Below, piece after piece: positions 1 to 8,957 of a stretch of 64,000 nucleotides of DNA. The DNA is from Haloarcula rubra. GTDB taxonomy: Archaea > Halobacteriota > Halobacteria > Halobacteriales > Haloarculaceae. The position numbers and the translations under genes are program-made. A model generated the notes under the pieces. The model made no database searches, had not been told where the DNA came from, and was given only the letters and a program-made list of their open reading frames with translations. The stretch is taken from contig NZ_RKLR01000010.1 of assembly GCF_019599465.1 (NCBI RefSeq), positions 1 to 64,000 of the forward strand, written 5' to 3'. The first letter of the stretch is position 1, and every line of letters starts with the position of its first letter.

Positions 1-1498
1 CCGGGCAACGGCCGTCGGTGTGCGCGCGAAACTCCGGTTCGAACTCGTCGAGAGCTGTCGTCACGGGCCGTGGCGCGTGCGCGCCAATCTGGCAGTTGCT
101 GGACCGGCGCATCACCCGCCCCAGTTCGCGTAGTTTGTCCGTCTCGAACGAGCCGTCGTACACGTCACGCAAGAGTTCGGCGAGTTGTGTCGTCCCTTCG
201 CGCCCGGGGACGCAACGGCCGCTGTTCTCCGTGGCGGCGAACCGCGCTCGCTCGCCAACGGTCGCCAGCGCACAGCGGTCGTCGGCGAGCAGTTCCACGA
301 CGCCGTCCGTGCCGAGACCGGCGGCCCGTAAGGATTGTGCCGTCGGGGCGACGTCGAGGTCACGGGTGATACCGCCGAGGACGCCGCCGACACAGGCCAT
401 CTTGAACGAGCCACCTATTTCGACGGCGTCGCGAACAGTATCGAGACTCCCGTCGGACCCCAGTTCGACAGTCGCAGGGGCAGCCACGTCACCAGTGACC
501 GTGACGAGTCGGGTGCCGGGGTCGGCGGCGTCCGAGTCGACCTGTTCGGGAGTCCGGATGGCCTGTCTGACCTGCGCGACGGTCCGAGGCGTGTGAATCA
601 CCGTCGGCCGGCCGTAGAGGCCGCGTTCGGCCGGGCTCGGTGGCTGGAGACGAGGTTCGATGCGGTCAGCACCCTCCAGCGCTTCCAGTGCCGCCGTGGG
701 CTCACCGGCGCGATACTCGTCGGGGCCGGCCACCAGTTGGGGGACCACGGGCAAGGTCTCGGCGGCGGCGTCGACGGCCCGTTGCAGATGCCTATGGAGC
801 GGAGTCTCCGCTTCGTTCAGAAAGAGGACGGCGTCCTCGGCACCGACGTACTGGGCCACCGCTGCCAGCCCGTCGAGGACGGCGAACGGGGCGGCGGCGA
901 GAAGCGTCTCGTCTGGCCCCGGCAGGTCGCTCGCGTCGTTCGCGTTGACGACGACGACTGAGTCACCGTCTGCCTCACGTGTCGTCTCCCAGACATCGGC
1001 CACCGGGTCGTCGGCGGCTGCGTCGCCACGACCACGCCCGAGGATACCGGACTCGGTCGCCGCCTCGGCCGTCCGGTCGGCCGAGACGAACGACCAGTCG
1101 GCGGGCGTGAGCGGGTCCGCCCAGCCACATGGGCCGAGAACGGCCCGGCGGCCGACAGAGAGTGGTCCCGACTCCGGCGTCGGAAGCGTCGTCGTCTCAG
1201 GGTCGTGGTCGACCACGGCCATGGCCTCGTCGGTCGGGAGAGTTCCGTCTTCGAGCGTCGCGACAAGGTCTCGAACGAGCGACGGCGGCGGGTCGTCAAC
1301 GAACACTGTCTGTCCCGTCTTCGTCAGCATGACGAGTGGGTCGTAGGTCGTGATGCCGGTGGGCCCAGTTCTGACTACCGGGACCGAATCGGCGGCCTCC
1401 TGTGCCGCTGTTACGACCGCCTCCCCCGCGTCCGTCCGGGCGTCTGTCGCGACGCGGACGAGGGGTGAACGGCCGACGGCACCTGTGGCTCGTGTCAT
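1..1498 (-). CDS. NuoF-like (NADH dehydrogenase 51 kDa subunit) protein with degenerate cofactor motifs, 3' end beyond window
   Basis: The reading frame is open from an ATG at 1498 to the window edge (about 499 residues, C-terminus missing). The N-terminal ~130 residues resemble the thioredoxin-like lead-in of HoxF/HndC proteins (for example RRAVLGPCGWADPLTPADW). The middle follows the NuoF FMN/NAD domain (ESGILGRGRGD near residue 150, then VVVVNAND). The SLBB-like part has GLYGRPTVIHTPRTVAQV, and the C-terminal iron-sulfur region has SGRCVPGREG near residue 426 and SSNCQIG near 469. The usual GRGGAGFP flavin loop is altered, and two of the four cysteines for the N3 4Fe-4S cluster are replaced (Ser and Gly), so normal NADH oxidation is doubtful. 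No other complex I gene is adjacent. A TATA-like box sits 25-32 nt upstream, supporting this start. Family assignment is from remembered motifs. Confidence 0.8.
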   Translation of the reverse strand, partial: MTRATGAVGRSPLVRVATDARTDAGEAVVTAAQEAADSVPVVRTGPTGITTYDPLVMLTKTGQTVFVDDPPPSLVRDLVATLEDGTLPTDEAMAVVDHDPETTTLPTPESGPLSVGRRAVLGPCGWADPLTPADWSFVSADRTAEAATESGILGRGRGDAAADDPVADVWETTREADGDSVVVVNANDASDLPGPDETLLAAAPFAVLDGLAAVAQYVGAEDAVLFLNEAETPLHRHLQRAVDAAAETLPVVPQLVAGPDEYRAGEPTAALEALEGADRIEPRLQPPSPAERGLYGRPTVIHTPRTVAQVRQAIRTPEQVDSDAADPGTRLVTVTGDVAAPATVELGSDGSLDTVRDAVEIGGSFKMACVGGVLGGITRDLDVAPTAQSLRAAGLGTDGVVELLADDRCALATVGERARFAATENSGRCVPGREGTTQLAELLRDVYDGSFETDKLRELGRVMRRSSNCQIGAHAPRPVTTALDEFEPEFRAHTDGRCP

Positions 1499-1522
1499 TG
1501 ACTCGCACGTCGTGCCGGAGGG

Positions 1523-1530
1523 ATAAAAAT
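1523..1530 (-). promoter_or_regulatory. TATA-like box of the NuoF-like gene
   Basis: ATTTTTAT on the minus strand lies 25-32 nt before the ATG at 1498, the spacing expected for a leaderless haloarchaeal transcript. Confidence 0.55.
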
Positions 1531-1678
1531 CCCACACGCCGCCCGTTGGTCGTCCGTCCACAACCCGGGGGTAGCGACCGATGACACAACGAGTTCGTTC
1601 GCCGATACGTCGGCGGACGGAACCTCAGGGCCGGTCCGACCGAAGCGATTAGGGGGCTCTGTCGCGGTGACTCTGGTG

Positions 1679-1951
1679 ATGACCAATCCGCAATTCGAGA
1701 CAGTCAAGACCGACGCCGCGGCGGCCATCACCGAAGACGACTTGCACTCGGTGTACGCCGGCCTCGTCCACGAGGACGGCCGCCACGAGTACTACTTCGG
1801 CAACGACACCGAATCAGCCGAGGAACTCCGCGAAGCCGCCGCGGTCCAGCTCGGCATGTTGGTGCGGGTGCTCGCCGACCGTTCGGACAGCAGCGTCGCG
1901 GAGATAACCGACCTCGCCGCGGAGCGCGCCGAGAACATGGAACTGCGCTGA
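1679..1951 (+). CDS. Small acidic haloarchaeal protein of unknown function
   Basis: A 90-residue acidic soluble protein beginning MTNPQFETVK, ending AERAENMELR. It is predicted largely alpha-helical in the second half, with an aromatic patch (HEYYFGND) in the middle. An upstream GTG at 1667 in the same frame would add four residues; the ATG was preferred because the following sequence reads like a normal cytosolic N-terminus. I recognise no catalytic motif. It stands alone between divergent and convergent neighbours (NuoF-like gene upstream on the other strand, ridA convergent downstream 27 nt away). Codon use is typical of the window, so it is likely real, but its job is unknown. Confidence 0.65.
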   Translation: MTNPQFETVKTDAAAAITEDDLHSVYAGLVHEDGRHEYYFGNDTESAEELREAAAVQLGMLVRVLADRSDSSVAEITDLAAERAENMELR

Positions 1952-1978
1952 CGTACCGAGCGAGGTCGTAGGTGGTGA

Positions 1979-2359
1979 TTACTCAGTCGTCGCTATAGCC
2001 TCTATCTCGACGGCAGCACCCTTAGGCACGGCCCCAGCGCCGACGGCGCTCCGCGCCGGAGGGTCCTCGTCGAAGAACTCGCTGTACGCTTCGTTGAATT
2101 CGTCGAAGTCGTCGATGTCGTCTAAGAACACCGTCGTCTTGAGCAGGTCGTCGAGGGAGAGGCCCTCCGATTCGAGGATGGCCTTGACGTTCTCCATACA
2201 CTGGCGTGTCTGGTCCGCGACGGATTTGTCGTCCAGCAGTTCGCCGTCCGTCGTCAGGGGGAGTTGCCCCGCCGTGATGAGGAGGTCGCCGTTGGTCGTC
2301 GCCTGACTGTACGCGCCGACCGCCGCCGGCGCATCGTCGGTGCTGATTGTGCGCTTCAT
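1979..2359 (-). CDS. ridA: RidA family enamine/imine deaminase
   Basis: A 126-residue protein, the normal size of RidA/YjgF/UK114 proteins, which in other organisms hydrolyse reactive enamine/imine intermediates such as 2-aminoacrylate formed by PLP enzymes. Family features visible are the start SAPAAVGAYSQA-like segment (here DDAPAAVGAYSQAT), GQLPLTTDGEL, QTRQCMENVKAILESEG, KTTVFLDDIDDFDEFNEAY, and the C-terminal PPARSAVGAGAVPKGAAVEI holding the conserved Arg of the ligand pocket. The ATG at 2359 was chosen because the conserved domain starts at once and a TTTAAG box lies about 26 nt upstream; a longer frame to 2422 would add an unlikely basic extension. Single gene, probably cytosolic trimer. 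Confidence 0.92.
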   Translation of the reverse strand: MKRTISTDDAPAAVGAYSQATTNGDLLITAGQLPLTTDGELLDDKSVADQTRQCMENVKAILESEGLSLDDLLKTTVFLDDIDDFDEFNEAYSEFFDEDPPARSAVGAGAVPKGAAVEIEAIATTE

Positions 2360-2455
2360 AGTCGCCCGTTGCCGGGCCCGTTTCTTAAATCCCAGTCGAG
2401 CGTCCCGGTGGCGCCACAGCACGTCAGCGAGACGACCTGTTGTGTGGTGAATCGA

Positions 2456-2866
2456 CTACTGATTGATGACGACGATGGCGGTCAACGCCAGCCCGATTCC
2501 CGCGACCTTCTGGACTGACACCGGTTCGCCCAGCGCGACGGTGCTGATGACCGCTGCCGTCACGAAGTACATTCCGCCGATAGTCGAGACAACGGCCGTC
2601 GAACCGACGGAGACACCGATGAACGTCGAGACGACGCCGATGGCGGCGGCGATGCCCGCCGCCCCGGAGTACATCAATCCACGGTTCGTGACCGCGATCG
2701 AGACGTCGGAGGCGGCGACGTAGACGCCGGTGACGACAGCTGCAGTCGCGTAGGAGAGGAACGCCGCCATCACCGGGTCGATACTGTTCGATGCGACGTT
2801 ACCGAGGATAATCCAGAACCCCCACGCAATCATGGTCCCGAAACCGAACAGGACGGCAGAGTTCAT
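2456..2866 (-). CDS. EamA/DMT-type small membrane transporter (single EamA unit)
   Basis: A 136-residue, very hydrophobic protein with about five predicted membrane segments (residues ~3-22, 31-52, 66-85, 88-110, 117-135). This is one EamA repeat of about 137 residues, whereas most EamA proteins have two. Motifs typical of the family are the late Gly/Ala-rich helix VSTIGGMYFVTAAVISTVALGEP followed by a final helix (shown here as several pieces: VSTIGGMYFVTAA, VALGEPVSVQKVAG). Single-unit proteins of this superfamily work as dimers and export small amphipathic compounds; the substrate is unknown. It is monocistronic and separated from ridA by about 100 nt. Confidence 0.8.
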   Translation of the reverse strand: MNSAVLFGFGTMIAWGFWIILGNVASNSIDPVMAAFLSYATAAVVTGVYVAASDVSIAVTNRGLMYSGAAGIAAAIGVVSTFIGVSVGSTAVVSTIGGMYFVTAAVISTVALGEPVSVQKVAGIGLALTAIVVINQ

Positions 2867-3021
2867 CCGCTGTCACCCGATGGAGGGGGCCTCATAATTG
2901 ACTCGAGGAAGTCGGTCCTCAACCACAGGTCTGTATCACACGACAGTCGGTGCATCGGCGGCAGTTCTCTCCCCGGGTTATTGAGTCTCCTGCCCGCGGA
3001 GACAGAGTGGTACTGCGCGGG

Positions 3022-3031
3022 TATTTTTATA
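3022..3031 (+). promoter_or_regulatory. TATA-like box of the K+ channel gene
   Basis: TATTTTTATA, with its centre about 29 nt before the GTG at 3055 and 38 nt before the GTG at 3064. It shows that the true start is near 3055-3064 and not at the far upstream ATG of the open frame at 2950. Confidence 0.6.
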
Positions 3032-3063
3032 TCGAGACATCCAACACCTTGGTAGTGGTTGAC

Positions 3064-4311
3064 GTGTCAGACGAGCCCGGAGAACCTGCACTCGAGGAAG
3101 TGTTCTACCCCACAGAGCGGGTGCCGTTCGTCGAGTGGCAGCAGTTCTCCGGGGCTAAACCCACCGTGGTCCTGACCGGCGTCACCACCCTGCTCGCGTT
3201 CGTGACTGGGATGTCGAACCTCAGTCAACCGACGGTCACCGTGGACGGACCGCTCACCGCAGTCGTGACGGTGCCAGCCGGGTTCACCCAGTTCGCCGGC
3301 GTCCTATTCGCTTTCGTTCTCGGACTGGTCACAGTCGGGTTACAGCGCCGGAAGCGACTCGCCTGGCGCGTAGCGATGCTCGTGCTACCGACCCTCGCAC
3401 TCCTGCCGCTTGCGACGCTCCAGACGACAGACGTCCCGCTCTTGGTGCTCCTCGTCCTCACCGTTCCGTCGCTGGTCTGGAACAGGGAGGCCTTCGACCA
3501 GTCTGTCGACCTCTCGCCGTTGCAGATAGCGGCACTGGCGGCGATGGTCGGCGTCGGTCTCTACGGGGTCGTGGGCGCGTACGCGCTCAGGAACCAGTTC
3601 CTCGAACTCGACACGTGGAGCGACGCGGTGTACTACGTCATCGTAACCATCGCGACAGTGGGATACGGGGACATCACGCCAGCGACGATGCAAGCGCGGT
3701 GGTTCTCGCTCTCGATTATCCTGTTCGGGACGGGCGCGTTCACCGTCGCAGTTGGCGCACTCGTCGGCCCTCTCATCGAATCGCGGATGGCGACAGCGTT
3801 CGGAATCATGACTGCCGCAGAACTCACACTCTTCGAGGACCACGTCGTGGTGCTCGGATACGGCGACGTGACAGCATCGTTGTTGAAAGAACTCGGGGCA
3901 GAGACTGACGTCGTCGTCGTGACGGACGACCCCGACACTGCCGCCGCTATCACGTCCGACGACGTGAGTGTCCTCACAGAGGACCCGACGGACGAGGACG
4001 TTCTGATGGACGCGTCCGTCGACACAGCACGCGGCGTGGTTGTGGGAAGCAACGACGACGCGAAGGACGTCCTCGCCGTCATCGCGGCGAAGAACGTCGC
4101 CCCGAACGTTCGTGTCGTCGCGGCCGCGACAGAGGAGAAACACGTCGACAAGTTCGACTCGGTCGGTGCCGACGAGGTCATCAACCCGCGAACCATCGGC
4201 GGCCGTTTGCTCGGCCAATCGGTGCTGGGGGAGTCAGCCTCTCTGTCGGATACCGACGGCATCGGTCCCGAACGATCCACAGGGCGAGAGAGCGGCAATA
4301 CTGGAAACTGA
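3064..4311 (+). CDS. Potassium channel with pore loop and RCK (TrkA-N) domain
   Basis: A membrane ion channel of about 415 residues. Hydrophobic segments fill roughly residues 35-190 and include extra helices before the pore. The pore signature TVGYGD with the following inner helix lies near residues 200-230 and is diagnostic of K+ selectivity. After residue ~255 comes a soluble RCK/TrkA-N Rossmann domain (VVVLGYGDVTASLLKEL, a variant of the GxGxxG dinucleotide loop), ending with GGRLLGQSVLGES. Such channels are gated by ligands bound to RCK domains. The start is uncertain: GTG at 3064 (MSDEPGEP) or GTG at 3055; the promoter box argues against 2950. A CAP-like membrane protein gene follows 28 nt downstream on the same strand. 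Confidence 0.9.
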   Translation: MSDEPGEPALEEVFYPTERVPFVEWQQFSGAKPTVVLTGVTTLLAFVTGMSNLSQPTVTVDGPLTAVVTVPAGFTQFAGVLFAFVLGLVTVGLQRRKRLAWRVAMLVLPTLALLPLATLQTTDVPLLVLLVLTVPSLVWNREAFDQSVDLSPLQIAALAAMVGVGLYGVVGAYALRNQFLELDTWSDAVYYVIVTIATVGYGDITPATMQARWFSLSIILFGTGAFTVAVGALVGPLIESRMATAFGIMTAAELTLFEDHVVVLGYGDVTASLLKELGAETDVVVVTDDPDTAAAITSDDVSVLTEDPTDEDVLMDASVDTARGVVVGSNDDAKDVLAVIAAKNVAPNVRVVAAATEEKHVDKFDSVGADEVINPRTIGGRLLGQSVLGESASLSDTDGIGPERSTGRESGNTGN

Positions 4312-4339
4312 TTTACCCGTCCGGCCGCAAGTGTGGGTG

Positions 4340-4861
4340 ATGGTAGCACAACGGGAGGGGGTCGGCCTGTTGACTATCGGGACGATATTCGTCGTCGTCT
4401 TCACACTCATGTACGGCGGCGTCGAACTCTCACAAGGAGAGTTGCTCCCAGCGGATACCACCAATCAGACAGAGGAAGACACCCGTGGAGCGATGTGGAC
4501 GGAGATCAACGAGCGCAGGGCCGACCGGGGCTTCGAGCCGATGCCGTCGGATCGATTCGTCCGCGGCATCGCACAGGACACGACCGACACACTCGTCACC
4601 GACACCAGTTCGAACGGGACGGAACGCACGGAGCGACCGCTCACGAACACGCGTCTGTTCTGTACGCAGGTTCCAGTCAGCGTACAGCGCTCGAACGACA
4701 CGGCCGCGACGGCCGTCGCCCTCGTAGACGAACTGGACGACTCAGCCGAGCGAAGCGCGCTCTATCGCCCGTCGGCACAGTTCCGTTCGGGCATCGGGGT
4801 CGCTATCGACGACGGCCGGGTGTACGCGGTTTTCCGGTCCTGTGAGCAGGTCGATACCTGA
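4340..4861 (+). CDS. Membrane-anchored CAP/SCP-like domain protein
   Basis: A 173-residue protein. An N-terminal hydrophobic segment (about residues 7-26, VGLLTIGTIFVVVFTLMYGG) would anchor it with the rest outside the cell. The outer part contains MWTEINERRADRGFEPMPS followed by AQDTTD, which resembles the first helix of CAP (cysteine-rich secretory/SCP) domains; these usually run 'N..R...GL.PL..D..L...A..H...M'. The canonical His residues of the CAP cavity are not evident, so this may be a divergent member. It follows the channel gene by 28 nt and could be co-transcribed. A GTG at 4331 is an alternative start. Function is unknown. Confidence 0.65.
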   Translation: MVAQREGVGLLTIGTIFVVVFTLMYGGVELSQGELLPADTTNQTEEDTRGAMWTEINERRADRGFEPMPSDRFVRGIAQDTTDTLVTDTSSNGTERTERPLTNTRLFCTQVPVSVQRSNDTAATAVALVDELDDSAERSALYRPSAQFRSGIGVAIDDGRVYAVFRSCEQVDT

Positions 4862-4953
4862 CCGTCCGCACCGACGTCGAATCGGGTCGTGTGGTCACGA
4901 TCGGGGTGGTGGCTACGGTACTACTATACGGGTCCGATACCGAATCTAGTCGT

Positions 4954-6807
4954 ATGGCCACGTCAGCAGACGGCAGCGTCCAGCGAGTCGTCGCAGGCGT
5001 CCTCGCACCACTGTGTGTCGTCTCAGGGGCCATCGTCCTCTCGGGGTTCTTTTTTCCGGCGTTCGTCGGCGAGGCGGTCAGCGGCGCGGCCTGGCTCGGA
5101 CTCTCGCTCCTGTTTTTCAGTTCCGGGCTAGGGTATCTCGCCGTGTTACCTCACCGATCTGACGACGTGCAATCGGCAGATCGGTATCTGCTGAAAGTCA
5201 GACAGACGAACATGCGGACCGCTATTCAAACCTTCCTCGCTGGACAGGACCCGCTGACGCTCGGACTTCCAGTGGTCGTCTTCGCCCTCTTTTTCGGTCT
5301 GCAGGTCGTCGCCCCGAGCCGGACGTCGGCCGCTGTCGACGCCGCCACTGGCACGGTACTGCGGACTGGGGGCCCGCTGTTCCTCCTCGCCGTCTTCCTC
5401 GCCGTCTGTTACTGTCTGTTCCTGTTGCTTGGGCCGTGGGGCGACATCACGCTCGGATCGGCTGACACGGACCCCACGTACACGTATCCGACGTACTTCA
5501 CGCTCGTCTTCACCGCCGGTATCGCGGCCGGACTGGTGTTCTGGGGGCCGGCCGAGGCGCTGTTTCACTACGGCGACCCGCCGCCGTACTTCGGCGCATC
5601 GCCCCAGTCGGCGGCTGCGGTCGGCGACGCGCTGGTGTACAGCCTGTTTCACTGGGGCATCTCGGCGTGGAGTGCGTACGTGGTAATCGGCGTCCCCATC
5701 GCGTACTTCGTGTTCGAGCGCGGCGCCCCACTCCGCGTCTCGACTATTCTTGCCCCGTTCCTCGGCGTGGACGGGTTGGACTCTCGCTGGAGTCGACTCG
5801 TCGACACGCTGGCCGTGTTCGCCACCATCGGCGGCATCGCGACGTCCGTGGCACTGGTGAGCCAGCAGTTCCTCGCCGGCATCTCGTTCCAGTGGGAGGT
5901 CGTCGTCGGTCCGACTGGCCCGTTGTTGTTCGTCGGTGGCTTGACCGTCATCTTCGTCCTCTCGGCCGTCACCGGCATCCACCGCGGCATCCGGCGTATC
6001 GCCGGCCTGAACGTCGTCCTCTTCGGCCTGTTCGCGCTGTTGCTCGTCGGGGTCGGCCCGCGGTCGTTCATCGTCGAACAGGGCACGCGGGCACTGGGTC
6101 GATACATCGTCCACTTCGTGCCCCTCAGTCTGTACACCGGCGGCGAGTGGGTCGCCAACTGGACGGTCTGGAACTGGTCGTGGTGGTTCTCGTGGGCACC
6201 CTTCGCCGGCCTCTTCATCGCTGCGCTATCCCGAGGTAGACGCGTCAGGACCGTCGTGTTCACGAGCGTTGTCGCCACCGCCGCCGCGACGGTGGTCTGG
6301 TTCCTCTTGCTGGGCGGAACGTCCCTGTTCGTCCAACAGACCGGACGAGCGAACGTCCTCGGAGCGATTGCCAGCAGTAGTGCCTCGGAGGCCGTCGCCG
6401 GGTTCGCGCTGTTCGCGTCACTCCCGCTCGGACGCCTCCTCTCGTTCCTCTTTCTGGCACTCATCGTGGTGTTCATGACGACGTCCGCCGACACGTCGAC
6501 GCTGGTCGTCTCGCTGCTCTCGACGCGGCGAGGACAGGTGCCGTCGACCGGGAGCGTCGTCTTCTGGGGCGTCTTTCAGGGTGCGGTAGCCACGGCGGTA
6601 CTGCTCGTCGGTGGCGCGGGGACGTTACAGGCACTCGCCGTGCTCACCGGCGGACCCTTCGCCGTCATCTCCGTGGTCGCTGTGGGTGGGCTGACGCTGA
6701 CGTGGTACCGGCACGAGCGGGGGCACACGTCGGTGCTCAGACGGTGGCTGGACCGGCTGCCGACGATCCAGACCCATCACGATGTCGAACCGCCGGACGA
6801 GAAGTGA
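4954..6807 (+). CDS. BCCT family (betaine/carnitine/choline) transporter
   Basis: A 617-residue polytopic membrane protein with about 12 hydrophobic segments. Signature BCCT motifs are GLVFWGPAEALFHYGDPPP (the GxxxWGxxEPxxHY element), SLFHWGISAWSAYVVIG, and the aromatic box NWTVWNWSWWFSWAPFAGLF that binds quaternary amines through cation-pi contacts; then SADTSTLVVS near the end. In haloarchaea such carriers import compatible solutes such as glycine betaine for osmoadaptation. The ATG at 4954 was chosen because a CTATAC box lies 25-30 nt upstream; the frame is open to 4891 but that part would be untranslated. The N-terminal ~90 residues carry two extra hydrophobic segments before the core fold, a mild oddity. 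Convergent with the glutamine amidotransferase gene downstream. Confidence 0.93.
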   Translation: MATSADGSVQRVVAGVLAPLCVVSGAIVLSGFFFPAFVGEAVSGAAWLGLSLLFFSSGLGYLAVLPHRSDDVQSADRYLLKVRQTNMRTAIQTFLAGQDPLTLGLPVVVFALFFGLQVVAPSRTSAAVDAATGTVLRTGGPLFLLAVFLAVCYCLFLLLGPWGDITLGSADTDPTYTYPTYFTLVFTAGIAAGLVFWGPAEALFHYGDPPPYFGASPQSAAAVGDALVYSLFHWGISAWSAYVVIGVPIAYFVFERGAPLRVSTILAPFLGVDGLDSRWSRLVDTLAVFATIGGIATSVALVSQQFLAGISFQWEVVVGPTGPLLFVGGLTVIFVLSAVTGIHRGIRRIAGLNVVLFGLFALLLVGVGPRSFIVEQGTRALGRYIVHFVPLSLYTGGEWVANWTVWNWSWWFSWAPFAGLFIAALSRGRRVRTVVFTSVVATAAATVVWFLLLGGTSLFVQQTGRANVLGAIASSSASEAVAGFALFASLPLGRLLSFLFLALIVVFMTTSADTSTLVVSLLSTRRGQVPSTGSVVFWGVFQGAVATAVLLVGGAGTLQALAVLTGGPFAVISVVAVGGLTLTWYRHERGHTSVLRRWLDRLPTIQTHHDVEPPDEK

Positions 6808-6823
6808 CCCGACGAGGGGGCGC

Positions 6824-7396
6824 TCAGACGCCGGCGACGTTCGTACAGAAGTTCTCGACGATCTGTTTGCCAGCGTCGGTGAGGATACTCTCGGGGTGGA
6901 ACTGAACGCCCATATGCGGGTGCTCGGTGTGCTGGACGCCCATCACGATGCGCTGTTCGTCGTCCGTGTGAGCCGTCTCCACGAGTTCGCCGGGCAGGTC
7001 GTCGTCCTCGACTGCCAGCGAGTGGTACCGACCCACCTCGAAGGGGTCGTCGACGCCCTCGTAAAGGTCAGTGTGGTCGTGCTTCACCTCGGATGGTTTT
7101 CCGTGAACTACCTCCGGGGCGTGGCCGACGGGCGACCCGTGGGCCGCACACAGCGCCTGATGACCGAGACAGACACCGAGCGCCGGGTAGGTGGTCTTCG
7201 CGAACACGTCGATTGAGACGCCCGCGTCGGCCGGTGTCCCCGGGCCGGGTGAGACGACGATGCCGTCCGGGTCGAGGGCACGGATGCCCGCGACGTCGAT
7301 GTCGTCGTTGCGCCGGACCTCCACGTCGGCGAACTCGCCCACGTACTGGACGAGGTTGTACGCGAAGGAGTCGTAGTTGTCGATGATGAGTATCAT
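6824..7396 (-). CDS. pabA: Glutamine amidotransferase, anthranilate/aminodeoxychorismate synthase component II
   Basis: A 190-residue class I glutamine amidotransferase that releases ammonia from glutamine for the partner synthase. It begins [18 protein letters not shown], has the oxyanion strand VVSPGPGTP, the nucleophile elbow GVCLGHQ (Cys near residue 79) and the His-Glu pair in GVQFHPES (near 168-170), completing the catalytic triad. Its start overlaps the stop of the upstream component I gene by 4 nt (ATGA), so the two are translationally coupled. TrpG and PabA cannot be told apart from this protein alone, and one subunit often serves both enzymes; the PabA name follows the partner. Confidence 0.9.
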   Translation of the reverse strand: MILIIDNYDSFAYNLVQYVGEFADVEVRRNDDIDVAGIRALDPDGIVVSPGPGTPADAGVSIDVFAKTTYPALGVCLGHQALCAAHGSPVGHAPEVVHGKPSEVKHDHTDLYEGVDDPFEVGRYHSLAVEDDDLPGELVETAHTDDEQRIVMGVQHTEHPHMGVQFHPESILTDAGKQIVENFCTNVAGV

Positions 7397-8898
7397 CGGA
7401 CCCCCTCCATCGGGCCGGCGGTAGACTCTACGGCGAACGACCCCTGTTCACCGAGCGCTTCGTCTACGGCGTTGACGAGTGCACGAGCCTTGTCCAGCGT
7501 CTCTTGGTACTCTTTCGCTGGCACCGAATCGTGGACGACACCGCCGCCGACGCGCAGACGATACTCGCCCTCGTGGCGGACGAGCGTACGAATGGTGATG
7601 TTGAGCGTCGCCCGGTCGTCGAAGCCGAAGACGCCGATACTCCCCGTGTAAGGGCCGCGTCGAGTCGTCTCCACTTCGTCGATAATCTCCATCGTGCGTG
7701 GCTTCGGCGCGCCGGTAATGGTGCCACCGGGGAAGACGGCCGCGACGGCATCTGCGATGCTCACGTCGTCGCGGCGCTGGCCTTCGACCAGCGAGACGAG
7801 GTGCATCACCTCCGAGTAGCGGTCGACGCGGCGGTACTCGGCCACGTCGACGCTGCCGTACTCGCTGACCTTCCCGAGGTCGTTGCGCTCGAGGTCGACC
7901 AGCATCGCGTGTTCGGCCCGTTCCTTCTCGTCGGTCGTGAGGTCACGCTCCAGTTCGTCGTCTTCCTCGGGCGTGTCACCCCGTGGGCGCGTGCCTGCGA
8001 TGGGTTCGGTCAACAGTCGGTCGCCGTCGACATCCAACAGGAGTTCGGGACTGGCACTGACGAGGTCGACGCCCGGGAACTCCAGCAGTCCCGAGTACGG
8101 CGCAGGGTTCACCCGCCGGACGGCGTCGAACGTCTCGACTGGGTGAACAGCGGCCGGGGCCGTCAGGCGATGGGAGACGTTCGTCTGAAAGGTGTCGCCG
8201 TCACGGACGTACTGTTTGATTTTCCTGACTCGTTCGGCGTAGGCCGCCTCGCCGCACTCGCTCTCGAAGGTTGCCTGCTGACTTGCGGTAGGGGGCGACT
8301 GGACGTGACGGTCGCCGTGGAGGGCGGACTCCGCGACCGCCGTCGCCCGCTCGAGTCCGTTGTCGTAGGCCGCCTCGGCGTCGTCCTCGACCACCGGACA
8401 CGCGGTCACCCGGAGGGTTACCTCCCCGTCGTGTGGTTCCTCCCAGGCGGCGACGCAGTCGAACACGCCGAGTTGGAGGCGCGGGAGACCGTCGGACACC
8501 GTCGTCGACGGGATGTCCTCCAGTTCACGTGCCACGTCGTAGGACAGCCATCCGAACGCTCCACAGGGGTACGGCACGTCACACTCTCCGCGGACGAGAG
8601 TCTCTCGGTCGAGAGCGGAGTCAATGGCCTCGATACTGGGACTGCCGTCACCGTCAGCCGTGGCGTCTGCCCCGACTTCCACTTGTTCGACCGGGTCCAC
8701 GGCGAAGTACCCCCACCCGGATTGCCCACCTGTCGTCTCCAGATAGATACCCTCCTCGCCCGTTCGTGCACGACGATACGCCTCGAACGGGTCGGTGACG
8801 GTGATGCGTACTTCGACGGGGACGCGGGCACCCGAGGGTGCCGACGCGGCAGTCTCGACGAACGTTGCTCGCTCCGTGACGGTTCGTATATCACTCAT
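7393..8898 (-). CDS. pabB: Chorismate-utilising synthase component I (PabB/TrpE family)
   Basis: A 501-residue chorismate-binding enzyme. With the amidotransferase subunit it would make 4-amino-4-deoxychorismate (folate/p-aminobenzoate branch) or anthranilate (tryptophan branch). Visible elements are [42 protein letters not shown], the chorismate site [20 protein letters not shown], and the C-terminal [20 protein letters not shown]. The [11 protein letters not shown] version is the one usual in PabB (TrpE mostly has AGTxxGAPK), and the N-terminal LLES tryptophan-inhibition motif is replaced by YLETTGG; these favour PabB. Against it, the PIAGT Ala is TrpE-like, and no pabC lies next to it. The two-gene operon ends with component II. 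Confidence 0.85.
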   Translation of the reverse strand: MSDIRTVTERATFVETAASAPSGARVPVEVRITVTDPFEAYRRARTGEEGIYLETTGGQSGWGYFAVDPVEQVEVGADATADGDGSPSIEAIDSALDRETLVRGECDVPYPCGAFGWLSYDVARELEDIPSTTVSDGLPRLQLGVFDCVAAWEEPHDGEVTLRVTACPVVEDDAEAAYDNGLERATAVAESALHGDRHVQSPPTASQQATFESECGEAAYAERVRKIKQYVRDGDTFQTNVSHRLTAPAAVHPVETFDAVRRVNPAPYSGLLEFPGVDLVSASPELLLDVDGDRLLTEPIAGTRPRGDTPEEDDELERDLTTDEKERAEHAMLVDLERNDLGKVSEYGSVDVAEYRRVDRYSEVMHLVSLVEGQRRDDVSIADAVAAVFPGGTITGAPKPRTMEIIDEVETTRRGPYTGSIGVFGFDDRATLNITIRTLVRHEGEYRLRVGGGVVHDSVPAKEYQETLDKARALVNAVDEALGEQGSFAVESTAGPMEGVR

Positions 8899-8917
8899 CT
8901 GGTACTAGAGCCTCCGC

Positions 8918-8957
8918 GAGGGCCGATATGCAGCCCTCGGTGTGGTTGTGTAACACC
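8918..8957 (-). promoter_or_regulatory. Two tandem hairpins in the leader of the pabB/pabA operon
   Basis: Two inverted repeats adjoin: GAGGGC/GCCCTC at 8918-8923 and 8933-8938 with a 9-nt loop, and GGTGT/ACACC at 8939-8943 and 8953-8957, also with a 9-nt loop. They lie 20-59 nt before the start codon. An AGTTTTTG stretch near 8973-8980 could be the TATA box, which would place at least the first hairpin in the 5' leader. A regulatory role is inferred only. Confidence 0.35.

Noticed and set aside
335-1346. Long plus-strand frames opposite the NuoF-like gene
   Set aside because: Arg/Ser-rich, no domains, and fully antisense to a frame with clear NuoF motifs; GC-rich shadow frames.
5146-6494. 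Long minus-strand frames opposite the BCCT gene
   Set aside because: Basic, low-complexity translations antisense to a conserved transporter.
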